64,000 bases of DNA from Neurospora tetrasperma FGSC 2508 (lineage: Eukaryota > Ascomycota > Sordariomycetes > Sordariales > Sordariaceae): contig NW_009799099.1 in NCBI RefSeq assembly GCF_000213175.1, positions 3,048,029-3,112,028 on the forward strand, written 5' to 3'. The notes beneath the pieces are model-generated. The model did not search any database and was not told the origin of the DNA. It saw only the letters and a list, made by a program, of their open reading frames with translations. The translations under genes were made by a program, and so were the position numbers. Every line of letters starts with the position of its first letter. The first letter of the stretch is position 1. Below, in pieces: positions 28,589-39,994 of this stretch.

Positions 28589-29000
28589 TCAATTGCTTGG
28601 GGGCTGTGGAGAGCGCCTGGGCGCCAGGGTGTTCCCGCACTCAGACACCTGTGCAGTCTTGGCGGATGTGTGCGAATGCACACACACACGACTTTTTGGC
28701 AAAACGGACCATCGATAAGATTTCATTTGCTTATATTTCTATTAAACGAAGAGATGAAAGAAAACGGACTCAAGATATGGAATCAGCGTACTTAAGACTA
28801 TTAAGATAATAGTCTTTTCTATAGGATAGTTGAATTTCTTCATCTTCGTCTTTCGTTTCGATGGTCCGTTTTGCCAAAAAGTCGTGTGTGTGTGCATTCG
28901 CACACATCCGCCAAGACTGCACAGGTGTTTGAGTGTGGGAATGACCGAACGGCGGGCTGAGGAAGCGGGCACTGCGGGGAAGGCCCGCCAAGCAACTTGA
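28589..29000. mobile_element. Inverted-repeat element, MITE-like or hairpin locus
   Basis: The core arms 28645-28715 and 28858-28928 are perfect 71-bp reverse complements around a 142-bp centre. Weaker pairing with gaps continues outward to TCAATTGCTTGG at 28589 and CCAAGCAACTTGA ending at 29000. Each arm also holds an internal hairpin (TGTGTGC GAAT GCACACA), and the centre has a 9-bp hairpin (28794-28802 with 28808-28816). No open frame longer than chance and no clear target-site duplication is seen. It could be a MITE, or a palindromic locus giving a fold-back RNA. Confidence 0.75.
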
Positions 29001-30813
29001 TCATCGAACCACAACAGTGAGAGTTTCAGTTCCGAGACTCTGTATCTCACGACAGAAGACCCAGGCTGAGTAAATCAATTACATAGTGTGCTGTTCGACG
29101 TTGTCCGGCCAGATCCGAAGACTGGTAGCATTGTGAAAGTTCGTTGTCGATGCAGATCCTGAAGGTTGTATTCCCAATGTCGATGCCACCGTCCTGTCAT
29201 AATCGGGTACTCACAACCTCTGGCAATGAACCGTTTTACAATACTCGGCGTGTTCGAATTGTGTAAAGTAAAGCTAGAGAAGAGATATTTCCACTTAAGC
29301 TCCCGTCTATAATCGGAACTTCTCAGGAGTTTGTGTACCCCAAGAGGAATGAATTCAAGGGAATTGGATTGGAGGGACTAGTTTAGGGTAGGGGTAATCA
29401 CTCCCGTAAAAACTCCACTATCAGTGTACAGTCTGATACTGGTTTGTTTGTCAGCTCAAGACTTTGTGGCAACTTTCCTGGGCGTTTTTAAATCTAACTA
29501 ATGCGTAGTCTTACCAGGGAAGTGACATTTTGGATGTTGAATATATTGTCTGAATTCTTGTCAATGTCTTTACCATCCGTACTCTGCCAGTTTGATTTGT
29601 CCTTCTAAGCTTTGGGACTATTTAGGATAGATTTCGTCTAGAGTACACTACCTGGAATACCTAGTGTGTCAAGCTAACAAACCAACACCAAAACAGTTGT
29701 GATGTTCCATATTTGCTCATGTTTCAATCTGTTTTCTGTTTTGAACAGTAGCATGCCTTGTGGAGAAGCCGTGATTTCCACATTGGGGGTTGTCAGTATC
29801 ACAGTACTTTGTATCCTTGGTCAACATGTATGGAAATCGAATTTCGTTTGCTCGCAGTCATCTGCCCATTGCGTTCCACTCATATGATTAATATCGTACA
29901 GCGTACCTTGGTGCCTAGCAACTGGTCACGATACCCACAAGAAGCATGAGGTTTACGAATCCTATGTGCGTTACGGTTGAGACTGAGGTCGTCATCGTAT
30001 TCGCTACCACAGGGAGGTAAACCAACGACGGCAACCTTGGAACAAGGCAGAAAGGTAGCAAAAGCTGTCAACAGTATCCTAGCTAGGTTCCTGCCACATA
30101 AAGGTAGTAAAGCTGGGTTGCTGAATACGCAGTGTTCGCGGTCTCAGGCGAACCCCGTGTACAAAAGCTAATCAACGTCATTGGGAGGAGTCATTCAGAC
30201 GGGATACAAGCGGATCCATTTGGCGCCGCGAAGGTTGTTGGGGTTGGACCCAACGAGGGGATTCAAAGCCATGGGACCTCCCTGTTCCGCATGTCGCCTC
30301 CACTGACAGCGGCGTTGCGCTAGCGCTGCTAGTGTAGTGTTCACAACACCAATGAAATCTGTTGCCTGGAAGAGCCCGAGAAACGTTGAAACTGGAGAAA
30401 GGGGATCATGATGTTCAACGTCGGCCGTCATATCGTCATTCTGCCAGAAACGCTCAAGTTAGACATGGAAACAGATGAAATAGGCATCCACTTACACAGT
30501 ATGGAGATACTAACCCAATTGCCCTTGCTACCTTCAGTGTACTATGTAGGTAGCCATTCTGCGTCCAACCACCACTGAAAGACTAGGTAGGAACGTGATG
30601 AAGTGCGAATCACAAGGAGGCACGGTAGGTCAGGCACCATAGAACAAGAACTGGAAAACATGACATCAGGGCACAAGGGGTTCGGGCATCAGACAAAAGA
30701 GCTATCCATCTGAATGATGGAAGACTTTACTGCGTAGGGCTGGAGGTGTATCAATGGTGGATACCCCGTCTTCGTCTCTGGAAGTCAGTATGTCGATGAT
30801 TGTTTGCCTGCTG

Positions 30814-30829
30814 CATGGAATATTCCATG
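30814..30829. repeat. 16-bp perfect palindrome
   Basis: CATGGAATATTCCATG is its own reverse complement, sitting alone in the gene-poor stretch. It could be a dimeric protein site or chance. Confidence 0.5.
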
Positions 30830-32144
30830 GGAAATCTCCATTTTGCTCATGTAAAGGAAGAAAGCGAGCTGCCTGGAGACGGGAATCAGATGTTAGGTTG
30901 TCTCGAATTTTTTAGTGTACTTGCTCTTAGGTGATGTCGGGTTCCGGAACATCGTCATTGCCCCGCGCAGCCGATCCTCAGCCGCGTGATCCATGCGCAC
31001 AACCTTTAGTGTAGGTAGACTAATTGTCCGCTTAATGTCGATCTGTTTAGGCCTATTCCAGCAATGATTACGCTTCTCTAGCGCATCCAGCGCTAGAACA
31101 GAGCCACAACCACGCACCCCGTCATTCGTCAGGGGCTAGGCCGTCCGTCATGCGAATCTTCCCCGAATATCTTTGGAACATTTCCACTGGGACAGGAACC
31201 AAACCAGACAACCCCTCCTCAAGGTATGTTTACCCCCACCATGCGTTCTACGATATTTCCAGGCGCAGCAGGCTTCTTGAGGCTTGGTTTTATCAACGCG
31301 CCGGTTTGATAGTAGACGTCCTTTTCCAAGCATCACCGGGCCTCAGGGCATGCCCTTACGCAAGCCGAATGTGCAGATATGATCTAACAAGTACCTTTAC
31401 GTACAGTCCGACGACGCAGTCCAGGAATCCAGGACCCCGAACGAAGAAAGCGGGGGCCCTATAGACATCCGATAACCAAGCGTACCTTTTACCTTATCTC
31501 TCGACCTTCCATCTTATTTTTCGCAATCCATCCCGCTTCCCCAGACTTTTCCCGTCGGTCTGTCCGTGCCCATTGACGTCGTCATAAGCCTGCCCTCGTC
31601 CGAACCTCGACGTCCGCCGTTCGCCGTCTGCGTACCACGACCTTGCCCTATCACCGAACCCTACATATGCGCAATCATCTCGGTCTAAATATATAGTCAC
31701 TACCTCGAACTGCCCTGCGAACCAGAGCTAAAGCCACCGTAGGGTCTAGACCACCAGAACAACCTCTACTTTTACGCAATACTCAACAGTGCACAACAGC
31801 CCCATACCCGTACACAACACCGAGCGATCAGAGACCGACAAACAACGAGACGAACCTGATATCACATCAGGCGCGTACCTTGGCGTGCCTAGCGTCTCGT
31901 CAGGGACTTCAGCAGACCTTAAACAGGGCTGGAACAGCTTCGACCGTCACTGCCCATCAGGGCTCTCTCGACCTCCTGACGCTCGGTTATTACATCGCCC
32001 AGCGCCCAATTACCGGCCTCCTGACTTTCTCTGGTTCCCGGATCATGAAATAGCACAATTTCAGAAATCATCGCCTATTTTGACCGCCTGATTTTGCACA
32101 ATCACTCAGCTTTGATCATTTAACCTCGTTGTCTAGGATCCATC

Positions 32145-34974
32145 ATGGAGAAACTGAAGGGCACCAAAACCACCTCTTTGGTGCCCAAAAAGTTTCGAAG
32201 TGTACGTGAAAAAAATGACCTTCATCGGAGGAACAAATCTACAGAGCCAGGCCCAAAAGTTCGTTGTCGTTCATTTTCCTCAGCTGTCCGTCTTCCGCAT
32301 CTGACTTTGTACAGAGCCGACCCTTGAGTGACATGGCATGGCTTTCCATATTCCGGCCCGAGTCCGTCAAGCAGGCACTACGAGAAAAAGGAGAGGTAGA
32401 AAAGGAGGCTTCAAAGGTATGTGTATGATTTGCCGGGGCTGCTTTGAGGCAGGTTACTGATGTGACAACGATACATTACAGATTGCCGAAATCACCAGGC
32501 AGTTAGAAGAGCTTAACTACACCGAAATCTCAGAACAAGTAGTCCGATTCTCACTCAACTCTAAATTTGCCAACGGCGATATCGACAAAGCGATCGAACT
32601 TATCCGACTCCAGCAAAAAGCCTTTGCTGGGATCATACAACCATACAACCCCAAAATTAGCATGCAAGGCGCAGAAAACCGGGGGAACGTCACCTGCTAC
32701 CTCGATGCCTTGTTGTTTGCCATGTTTGCCAAGCTTTCAGCCTTTGAATGCATGTTGAAGAACGATCCGGCAGACGAGAACCATGGGAGGCTAGCAGCAC
32801 TACTTAGGTTATGGGTCAACATGCTCAGGAGTGGGATGTTGATACACACGGATATGGTATGTGGGAATGGCGATGGATGTGGCTCCATAAACTAATCGTG
32901 TTTTTCCAGACCCAGCTCATCCAAGAATCCTTGGCGGCCTGTGGATGGGAGGAGGCCCAGGAACTCGAACAACAAGACACATCAGAAGCATTCGCCTTCA
33001 TCACTGAGACCTTGCAATTGCCGCTCCTAGCTCTCCAAGTCGATCTCTTTCACCAAGGTAAAAATGACGAAGACGATCACAAAGTTGTCCACGAGCGACT
33101 ACTCAACCTCGCCGTTCCCCCGGATCCTGATGGGAAGGGTATCAAGTTGGAAGACTGCCTTGAAGAATATTTTAACAACAAGGTCGACGTTTTCCGAGAT
33201 AGCGTGGAGGAAAAGAAGGGGGATGACGAAAGGGGCCCTCTCCCACGCGAAACTGAACGGCTCTTAAGCGAGGATGAAGATGGTCAAGCGAGCGACCAAG
33301 GCGACAATAGCCCAAATCTGCAGCGAAGATGGACATCACAGGATTCGACGACACGCACTCCAGTCTCAATGCTTGATATCACTTCGGCAAGACCCGAGCT
33401 ACCAGCCGCGCCTCGACACCGCTCTACTAGTATTATACAGCGCATCGTGGTGGAGGACAGAAAGCCCCCACTGGATGCAGAGAACAAAACTCTGCTCCAG
33501 AAGGCCAAAAGGACAAGCTCGACTGTAGTCAAGGCCGTGACAATACCTGCCTGGCAGTTCTTCAGGTTAATTCGTGAGTGTGACCCTCCTGAATGGAAGT
33601 CTCATGGAATTTGATTGGTCAACTGACAAGTCCAATGTAGCATGGCATGCAACTGCTGCTTCTAACGGTGAACCAAGCAACGATGTCGAGGTTGCACGGC
33701 ATTTTAACCAACGACCGGTGGTCGGCATTTGCTTGAAACGGTATACCATGACAGAAACCGGCTTTCCGATTCGACAGAATACTCTCATCGATATCCCTGA
33801 CTCCATGCGGCTGCCGCACTTCATGATGCCAGACGATGATGAAAAGCAGTCCAATGGGTTAAGTCAAGAGTACAAACTCGTGCTTCAATCGGTTGTCTGC
33901 CACCGCGGCGACTCTCTTCACAGCGGGCATTACGTTGCATTTGCTCGTGTGGCACCGAAACTTCTCACAGACAATCGCCGATATGAACATGACCCGCCGC
34001 CAGATTACGAGGAGGCACAATGGGTCAAGTTCGACGACTTGGATTTGGACAATCGAGTGTCCTATGTCGACGATATTAGAGACTCTCTCAGACAAGAGAT
34101 GCCCTACTTGCTGTTTTACCAGATCGTCCCGATGGTGGACGTCACCACAGCCTCTACTGATGGGTCTGTTGGCGAGCCACCCTCCTACAACGAGTCGACC
34201 ACCGTGGTTACCGGTGTACCAGGGACGCCAAGAAGCATGGAACCCCTTCCGGAGCGGCCAGGCGGGATGTCAAGGTCGATTAGTGGTTACTTTGACTCCG
34301 CGTCAGCCCTCGTACACAACGGTGGCGGTCCCAACATTCGCTTTAGTACAGAGCTTGAACGGCCCGCGCGTCTCAGTCTTGACGAGGATCCATATGGAAC
34401 AGGAAGCGCAGGGCGTTTGCGGGCAGGTAGATCCAGACGCGGCAGTCTTGCCATTTCCGATACCACGACAACAACAGCCATCACTCCTAGTGATGTGGGC
34501 GCACCATCAATCCAACCTTCTACACCACCGGAGGAGAGTACCTCAACGAGACTCGGCCGGGCAGCAGCGAAGTTCAAGAGCAAATCCCGACCCTCCAGCC
34601 AGGCTGGCGACACCCGCATTAGTCTTACCATCACGCGATGGGGCCTGACGCGGCCCAGTAGGGACGCGCTCAACAAGGATGCCAACAGTGGCGCTGGCAA
34701 CTCATCGGAAGGGGGCAGTGATGAGCAGCAACAGGAGGTCAAGGAGGTTGAGGATGTGAGTGATAAGGACCAGAAAGAGAAGAGCAAGGATAAGGAAGGC
34801 CATCACCACCTACACCACTATCGGAAGTCTAAGAAGGAGAAGGGTAGGGATAAGGATGATACGAAGGAGAAGAGCAAGGATAAGGAGGGCAAGAAGGAGA
34901 AGGGAGATAAGTTGGGTAAGAGTAAGGAGACAGGGAAGGATGGCGTCCCTGATCGGGAGTGCGCTGTCATGTAA
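32145..34974 (+). CDS. Ubiquitin-specific protease with C-terminal CaaX
   Basis: Exons 32145-32201, 32315-32416, 32482-32856, 32910-33573, 33641-34974; 843 aa. A USP deubiquitinase: Cys box NRGNVTCYLDALLFAMF with catalytic Cys about 125, QQDTSEAF, a split-domain insert (about 200-380) rich in charged residues, VVGICLKRYTM, and His box SLHSGHYVAFAR with catalytic His about 496, then WVKFDD. After about residue 560 the protein is disordered; the last 100 residues are Lys/Glu/Asp-rich with repeated EKSKDKEG-like units, then ECAVM and stop. CAVM fits a farnesyl CaaX box behind a polybasic stretch, implying membrane anchoring. It is a fungal USP family whose cellular substrate I do not recognise. 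Confidence 0.9.
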
Positions 34975-35687
34975 GGACTTTTCAGCACTCGGGTTTAATG
35001 CTTTCTTTGTCTTTCTCTGGGCGGGAGGGAATGGACGGATAGGATGGGAAGGTGCATTCTCCGGGGCTGGCTGGGTTTGGCTGCTTAAAGCATTTCCGCG
35101 TTGGGACTGTCGTCTCTTCGTTACATCATGGCATGGCGTTGGTGTATCAGCTACGAGATCATGTTTCTCAGCTTTACTTGATTCTTCGAGGCATAGAAAA
35201 GCGAAGAAGAAAAAACCGGGAGGCTACTAGTAGATCTTGCACAGGTATGCTAAGAAGCAAGTTAGTTTTCCCGCGCCTGTCTGTGTTGCGGTCTCCCGTT
35301 GTTTTATATGCGTGTCTTGTTGGTTTTGCCAGGAGCATGAAACGATTATGGTACTTAACCGTGAATTGTAATCAGCGTGTCCTATCGTGTCTTAATGTGG
35401 AACCGTAACGGTAGGTGTTCTCATAGTCGCCGTTCACATATGTCGAGATTGATAACTTAAGAAACACTACTACACTATCTGAGTTTTTCCATGTGGACTC
35501 CATTCGCACACCCACAACTGTGCTATCCAAGAAGCATCCGCTGAGCAGGATTGAAATTCAAAAGAAAAAGACAAAATCAGTGCTGCCTAGACATTGATTG
35601 CCACGTGCTGTACCTATCTATCTATCTATGTTTTTCCAAGGGAGGAAGGAGGTGGTAGGCTGAAGGAACAAACTAAAAAAAAAAGCG

Positions 35688-35695
35688 AAAAAAAA
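35688..35695 (-). terminator. Pol III terminator of tRNA-His
   Basis: Eight T in a row on the minus strand, three bases past the tRNA discriminator. Confidence 0.8.
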
Positions 35696-35698
35696 GGA

Positions 35699-35792
35699 TG
35701 GGATTGCCAGGAATCGAACCTGGGTCCTCTCGGATCGTTGTATGATCGAATCGAACCACAACGAGAAGTACTGACCACTATACTACAATCCC
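35699..35792 (-). tRNA. tRNA-His (anticodon GTG) with 22-nt intron
   Basis: Acceptor stem GGGATTG pairs with CAATCCC, discriminator A as in eukaryotic tRNA-His. The anticodon stem TCTCG/CGAGA closes a loop TTGTGG + C once a 22-nt intron (35755-35734) is removed from between positions 37 and 38, the canonical site. T arm CCAGG-TTCGATT-CCTGG. The base before G1 is C, so the G-1 needed by histidyl-tRNA synthetase would be added by Thg1 after transcription. Confidence 0.92.
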
Positions 35793-36211
35793 GCTTCGTT
35801 GAAATTTGGGTCAGCGTCTACTACTATATGTGGAGCATCCGTGGTTAGGGAAATTCATTTTGGTGGTTCGGCAACGATGCTACTTGATGGAGTAGGATGG
35901 TGAGAATGCTGGTGATTTGGATTGATACTAGATAGGTTTACTGCGATGCAATGGAAGAACAACAAATCGAAATGTCGTGCTCATGTGTTTTGTCTATTGC
36001 GTAATGACATGCCGCAGGTGATGTGTCATATTGTTTATCGAGCGAGGTAAGCATCGTCGTGAAATGATCGCTTCGCGAAAGTCTGTGTTATCATTCCTCC
36101 CCGTTGTTTCCAAACCCCACTTAGAAATTCATACCCGTTCACTGTTGACATGGCTGGATAGATGTATGTGTAATACCACCTAGAACGAAACACAACTGCA
36201 ACAAGAAGTAT

Positions 36212-36253
36212 GCTTCAGCCGCTGTTCAGCATGCCTCAGCCGCTTTTCAGCAT
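36212..36253. repeat. 21-bp tandem duplication
   Basis: Two adjacent 21-bp copies of a GC(T/C)TCAGCCGCT(G/T)TTCAGCAT unit with two mismatches, in the tom40 downstream flank. Confidence 0.85.
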
Positions 36254-36888
36254 GAAAGAAGACCTCGCTATTTCATCACATCTCAATATCGTCCGTAAAC
36301 CTTCTTCATATTCATGACACAAACGTACTGCCCGTCCCCAAAGTTTTAGCCAACCTCGAGAATGCGCAGACCTAGAAACAATGCACACGCCCTTCCCTGA
36401 TTGACCTGTCTATAATACACAAAAAAGTCTTCTCCCCTCATGTTTGCTCTCCCAAGGGAAAAACCATAGATAAAAGCGCCGGGTGATGAGATGCATAGCG
36501 CGAGAGGAAGTTTCTTTTTTAAAGTGGAAAATGTGGTGAGAGATGTCTATCGTTCCGTAAAACTCGTATGCAAAGACCCAAGTCATGTGGGATCATTGCG
36601 ATGGGGAGGTTCGCAACGTCCGACTTTCGATTTTCCCCACGGCAACTCGCCGTGACCAGCTTGTACTAGATGATGTGATAAGAATGTGGTCAAAAGCAGA
36701 AATGGCGTTGGTAGTGAGGGACGGTGAAAAGCTATGACCCTCACCCTTTCTGTTCCTTGGTACAAGGTGGGCATCGTGTGTGATTAGATTACGTTGTCAA
36801 CACAATGAGTAGAGTGCAAGGGTGGAGCGGAAACCAAATGCTGGCCCAATCGACCAGTGTTCTTCATCCCCGATATACATATTCCAGT

Positions 36889-38364
36889 TTAAAAGGGGAT
36901 GTTGAGGGACTGGGCACCCTCTTGCTGCTCCTGGAGATCGACATCAGATGCCTCAATGGAGACGGACATGCCGAGCTTGGCTTGTTGCTTGAAGGGGGTT
37001 AGCAGAAGCGTACATAGAAGAGGCTATGTGACTTACAGTGACGTGGTCAACATCAGCAGCAAAGGTCAGAGTAACGGGGGCGGCACCAAGACGCTTCTCG
37101 AGCAAGCAGCTGAGCTTGCCCTTGGAGTCGATCTGAGCCCTGAAGGTGGACATTCTGAAGTCGTACTTGGCACCAAAGGTGGTGATGCCTTCCTTGGTAA
37201 GACCACCCATCATGCTCTGAGAGGGAGCAACAGATAGGGTCATGTCAACACCAGCCTGGACCCTATCCGTCAGCTTCTTCCAGAAGGAAGTGTTGAGAGC
37301 ACCCTGAGCCTGGAGCTGAGCGCTAGCAACCCAGTCACCGGCCTTGTAGCGGGCAAAGTAGGAGATAGCGGTGTCGGGGCCCTGAGTGAGACCCTGACGT
37401 TGCCAGACGGCCTGGAGACCGAGGCCGAGTCTGGGAGTGACGGCCTGGAGGTAGTCGCCGACAAAAATACCGGTGAGACCGCCGTCAAGGAAAGAGGGGT
37501 TGATGGCCTTGATGGAGGCACTGAAGTCGTCGCCAAGGTGTTCATGCTCAAACTGGGCCATATCCTGGCCGCCACCAATCGAGAACTGCGTCTTGGTGAT
37601 GGTCCTATCGCCCCATCTGTAGTTGAATCTTGTCGAGAGAGCGCCCTCGTTGTCCAGGTTACCCTGAGCGAAGATCTGTTGATGCGGATTAAAAGCTGGT
37701 CTTTCTAGTCCCGGGTATACTTTAAGCGCATACCTGGTTGGTTCCGTAGAGAGCAGCAAAGGCATAAGGGTTCAACCTCTCACCCATGGCAAACTGGTGG
37801 GAAACTTGGAAGCTTGGGTTATAGGTCAGCGTTTGTTCAAAGAAGATTTGCCAGAACCATAGCTGCTCAAAACCACAGGATCAAATGCGCAAAGCGGACA
37901 ATGTTCCTACTTGGCAACGCGGTGCCTGCATAGATCCTTAGCCCACAATTAGAATAAACCAACGTACAGAGGGGCGAGGCTGAAAGCCTTGGTGACGTCG
38001 GCGCGGAGGCCAGAGAACATGTAGTTGGTGAGGAGAGTATCGCGTTGGACCTCTGTCAAGGCATTGTCAGCAATGATTGCCCATTACTCCAACAAAGAGC
38101 CGGCCAGTGCAGCGTCGTGGAGTGCCGCAGTATAACGCTATGTTGTTTCCGCGCACTCCCCGCCGACGGCGCCGGGGATCTTCGAAGGCTGGATGTGTAT
38201 GGTGGCAGCAACGCACCGCGGGCGATGGTCTCGATCGTGCCGGGGTTGGAAAGACCGAACTGTTTCCTCCTTTCCTGGAAGGCGTTGAAGGCATCGGAAA
38301 GGCTCGAATAAATGGCATTGTCGCGCAGCATCGCCAAAGGCGACTCGGTGGAAAACGAAGCCAT
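36889..38364 (-). CDS. tom40: Tom40, mitochondrial import channel
   Basis: Exons 38364-38217, 38052-37968, 37812-37734, 37675-37037, 36987-36889; 349 aa, the length I recall for N. crassa Tom40. It begins [20 protein letters not shown] and ends [15 protein letters not shown]. Tom40 is the 19-stranded beta-barrel of the outer membrane TOM complex, the entry pore for nearly all nuclear-encoded mitochondrial proteins. Visible hallmarks are the N-terminal helix segment [17 protein letters not shown] that crosses the pore, the alternating strands [19 protein letters not shown] and [18 protein letters not shown], and a polar/aromatic C-terminal end including the beta-signal region. The protein matches my memory of N. 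crassa Tom40 closely, the best taxonomic clue in the window. Confidence 0.98.
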
Positions 38365-39839
38365 GATTGTAACGGTCGCAGTAGACAAGGACGACGAGAC
38401 GTTGTTGGTGGGAATCGAGGACGCAACGGATGGTGTCGTTCAACTGCAGTGGTGTTGCGTGGGGACGAAAGGGTTGCGAATGGGTGGTGGACGCGAGTTT
38501 GTCGCCAGTTGACGGTCCCGGAGCCTGGTTGGTTGAATGCCGCTTTGGATGGGGAGAGAGCTGTCCGACGATATGAAAATATCCGTTCCGATCAAGCTTG
38601 TCATAGACCCGCGCCCGGGACAGGAACTTCAAGCTGGGCCAAAAATTTCACGGTGTTAGGGACACACTAGTGTAGCCCCGGCTCGGCTGTTGGCTCCTGC
38701 GCGGCCTTGCGGCGGCTGCGGAGACTGGTGCACTGGGGCACTTGGCCTGTGCTTCCCTCAACAGTCGCATGTACCAACTACCAAGACTAATCACCCACAC
38801 CCCTAACCCCGGTCGGGCGGTGAGGATGGGGAACTCGGGATGACGACAGGTACGTAGGCAGATTGGGGGAAACGAGAAAGGCACAGAAACCGAGAAATTC
38901 TGGCCGCATTTAAACTTTCTTGGATCTGGATCGCAGGCTCTGCGCTGCCGGTGACACGAACCATTCCGTCCACGTTGCGACGACCCTTAAAGAGCTTGTA
39001 GTAGCATACCGCTTTGATTCCCTTTGCATCTCAAGTCTGTTTAGGTAGGTTTCCGATGATGGAGAACCTGGTTATTATCTTTTGGTGGGGTAGGTGTTGC
39101 CTCATGTCTCCCGCATGCAGTGTACCTCTACAGACCCTACCATACAAAGTGCAATGCCCCCAAATGCCTCCACCTGTGGAGCATGGATGACTGCCACTGC
39201 AAGAGAACGCCCTGGTTTCCTCAACCTGACCTGACGAAAAGCCAAGAGGCGGCCGGCATCGTCCACTTTTTTTTCGGTGCGAGCTTCCCTCACGCTCGCG
39301 GGCAGTCCTCGGTTGTCGCAGATTTCGCAGGGCAGTACGCTAAATAGTAGCTTCCGTTCGCACCTTTAATGCCCTGATACTGATTGGTTTGCGATGCGCT
39401 GAAGCACCTCATGCTCTCACCACAGCTATTCTTACCTATCTTTGCGACCTAGACTTAGTTTTTTTTTTTTCTCTCTCTCTCTGGTATCTGTTGTAATACC
39501 ATATCTTGACCATCTCAACCCCACTCTATTACTATCTGGAGTTGTGAATCAGAAGGTCAATCTTTGGACCTCTTCTCGTCACCGCCGAACACTATATAGG
39601 TTGCTGTCTCGATCTTCATATATCCCGGCGCGATCTTCCTCAGTCAGAAATACACCCTTTTTCGAGACCTGCCGCTACCGCCGAGCATTATCATCATCAT
39701 CACACCACTGGACACGCTTTCCAGCAACTTTGCCATAACGAGCATTCTGTGCTTCCTTGCAGATCGGATACCTGAAGAAACCGAGCAGCTTGGGTGGTCT
39801 CATCCTATCTCGTGGAAACATACGAAGCAAGCGCCGTTG
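38365..39839. other. Divergent intergenic, tom40 and PFK-2 promoters
   Basis: About 1.5 kb. A T12 run followed by (CT)6 lies at 39459-39482. A likely acceptor (TTCCTTGCAG, ending 39755) suggests a 5' UTR intron in the PFK-2 transcript. No other gene is seen. Confidence 0.5.
39459..39482. repeat. T12-(CT)6 pyrimidine tract
   Basis: A homopolymer T run followed directly by a CT dinucleotide repeat about 500 bp upstream of the PFK-2 start, typical of fungal promoter pyrimidine tracts. Confidence 0.8.
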
Positions 39840-39968
39840 ATGCCAGATTCGCTTTGCGACAAACCCGCCTCGACAACCGACATCATCCTCACAACCGAAG
39901 CCTCGAGCGACGGAACGGCCATTCTGCGTACCAGAAACCAAGTCATAACAACAAAGACTATACAATAG
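39840..39968 (+). promoter_or_regulatory. Possible 42-codon uORF in PFK-2 leader
   Basis: An ATG at 39840 opens 42 codons (MPDSLCDKPASTTDI...) and stops at 39968, 26 bp before the proposed PFK-2 ATG at 39995, in a different frame. If both are on one mRNA it would act as an upstream ORF. It may instead be part of an unrecognised first exon. Confidence 0.3.
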
Positions 39969-39994
39969 TCGTGGAGCATAATATAACCGGAGAC

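Larger units (their letters stand above)
28313..32144. other. Gene-poor 3.8-kb stretch
   Basis: There is no convincing gene between the acyl-CoA dehydrogenase promoter and the USP gene. It contains the inverted-repeat element at 28589-29000 and a 16-bp perfect palindrome at 30814-30829. From about 31490 the sequence becomes pyrimidine-rich, fitting the USP promoter and leader. The rest shows neither transposon coding traces nor heavy TpA enrichment of the kind RIP leaves. Confidence 0.5.
34975..36888. other. Convergent intergenic with tRNA-His
   Basis: About 1.9 kb between the USP and tom40 3' ends. It contains the tRNA-His gene at 35699-35792, an A8 run beside it, a CTAT microsatellite near 35616-35628, and a 21-bp tandem duplication at 36212-36253. 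No protein gene is recognised. Confidence 0.55.

Noticed and set aside
28543-29050. Open frames sharing MCANAHTHDFLAKRTI in both halves
   Set aside because: They are the two arms of the inverted repeat read from opposite strands, not related genes.
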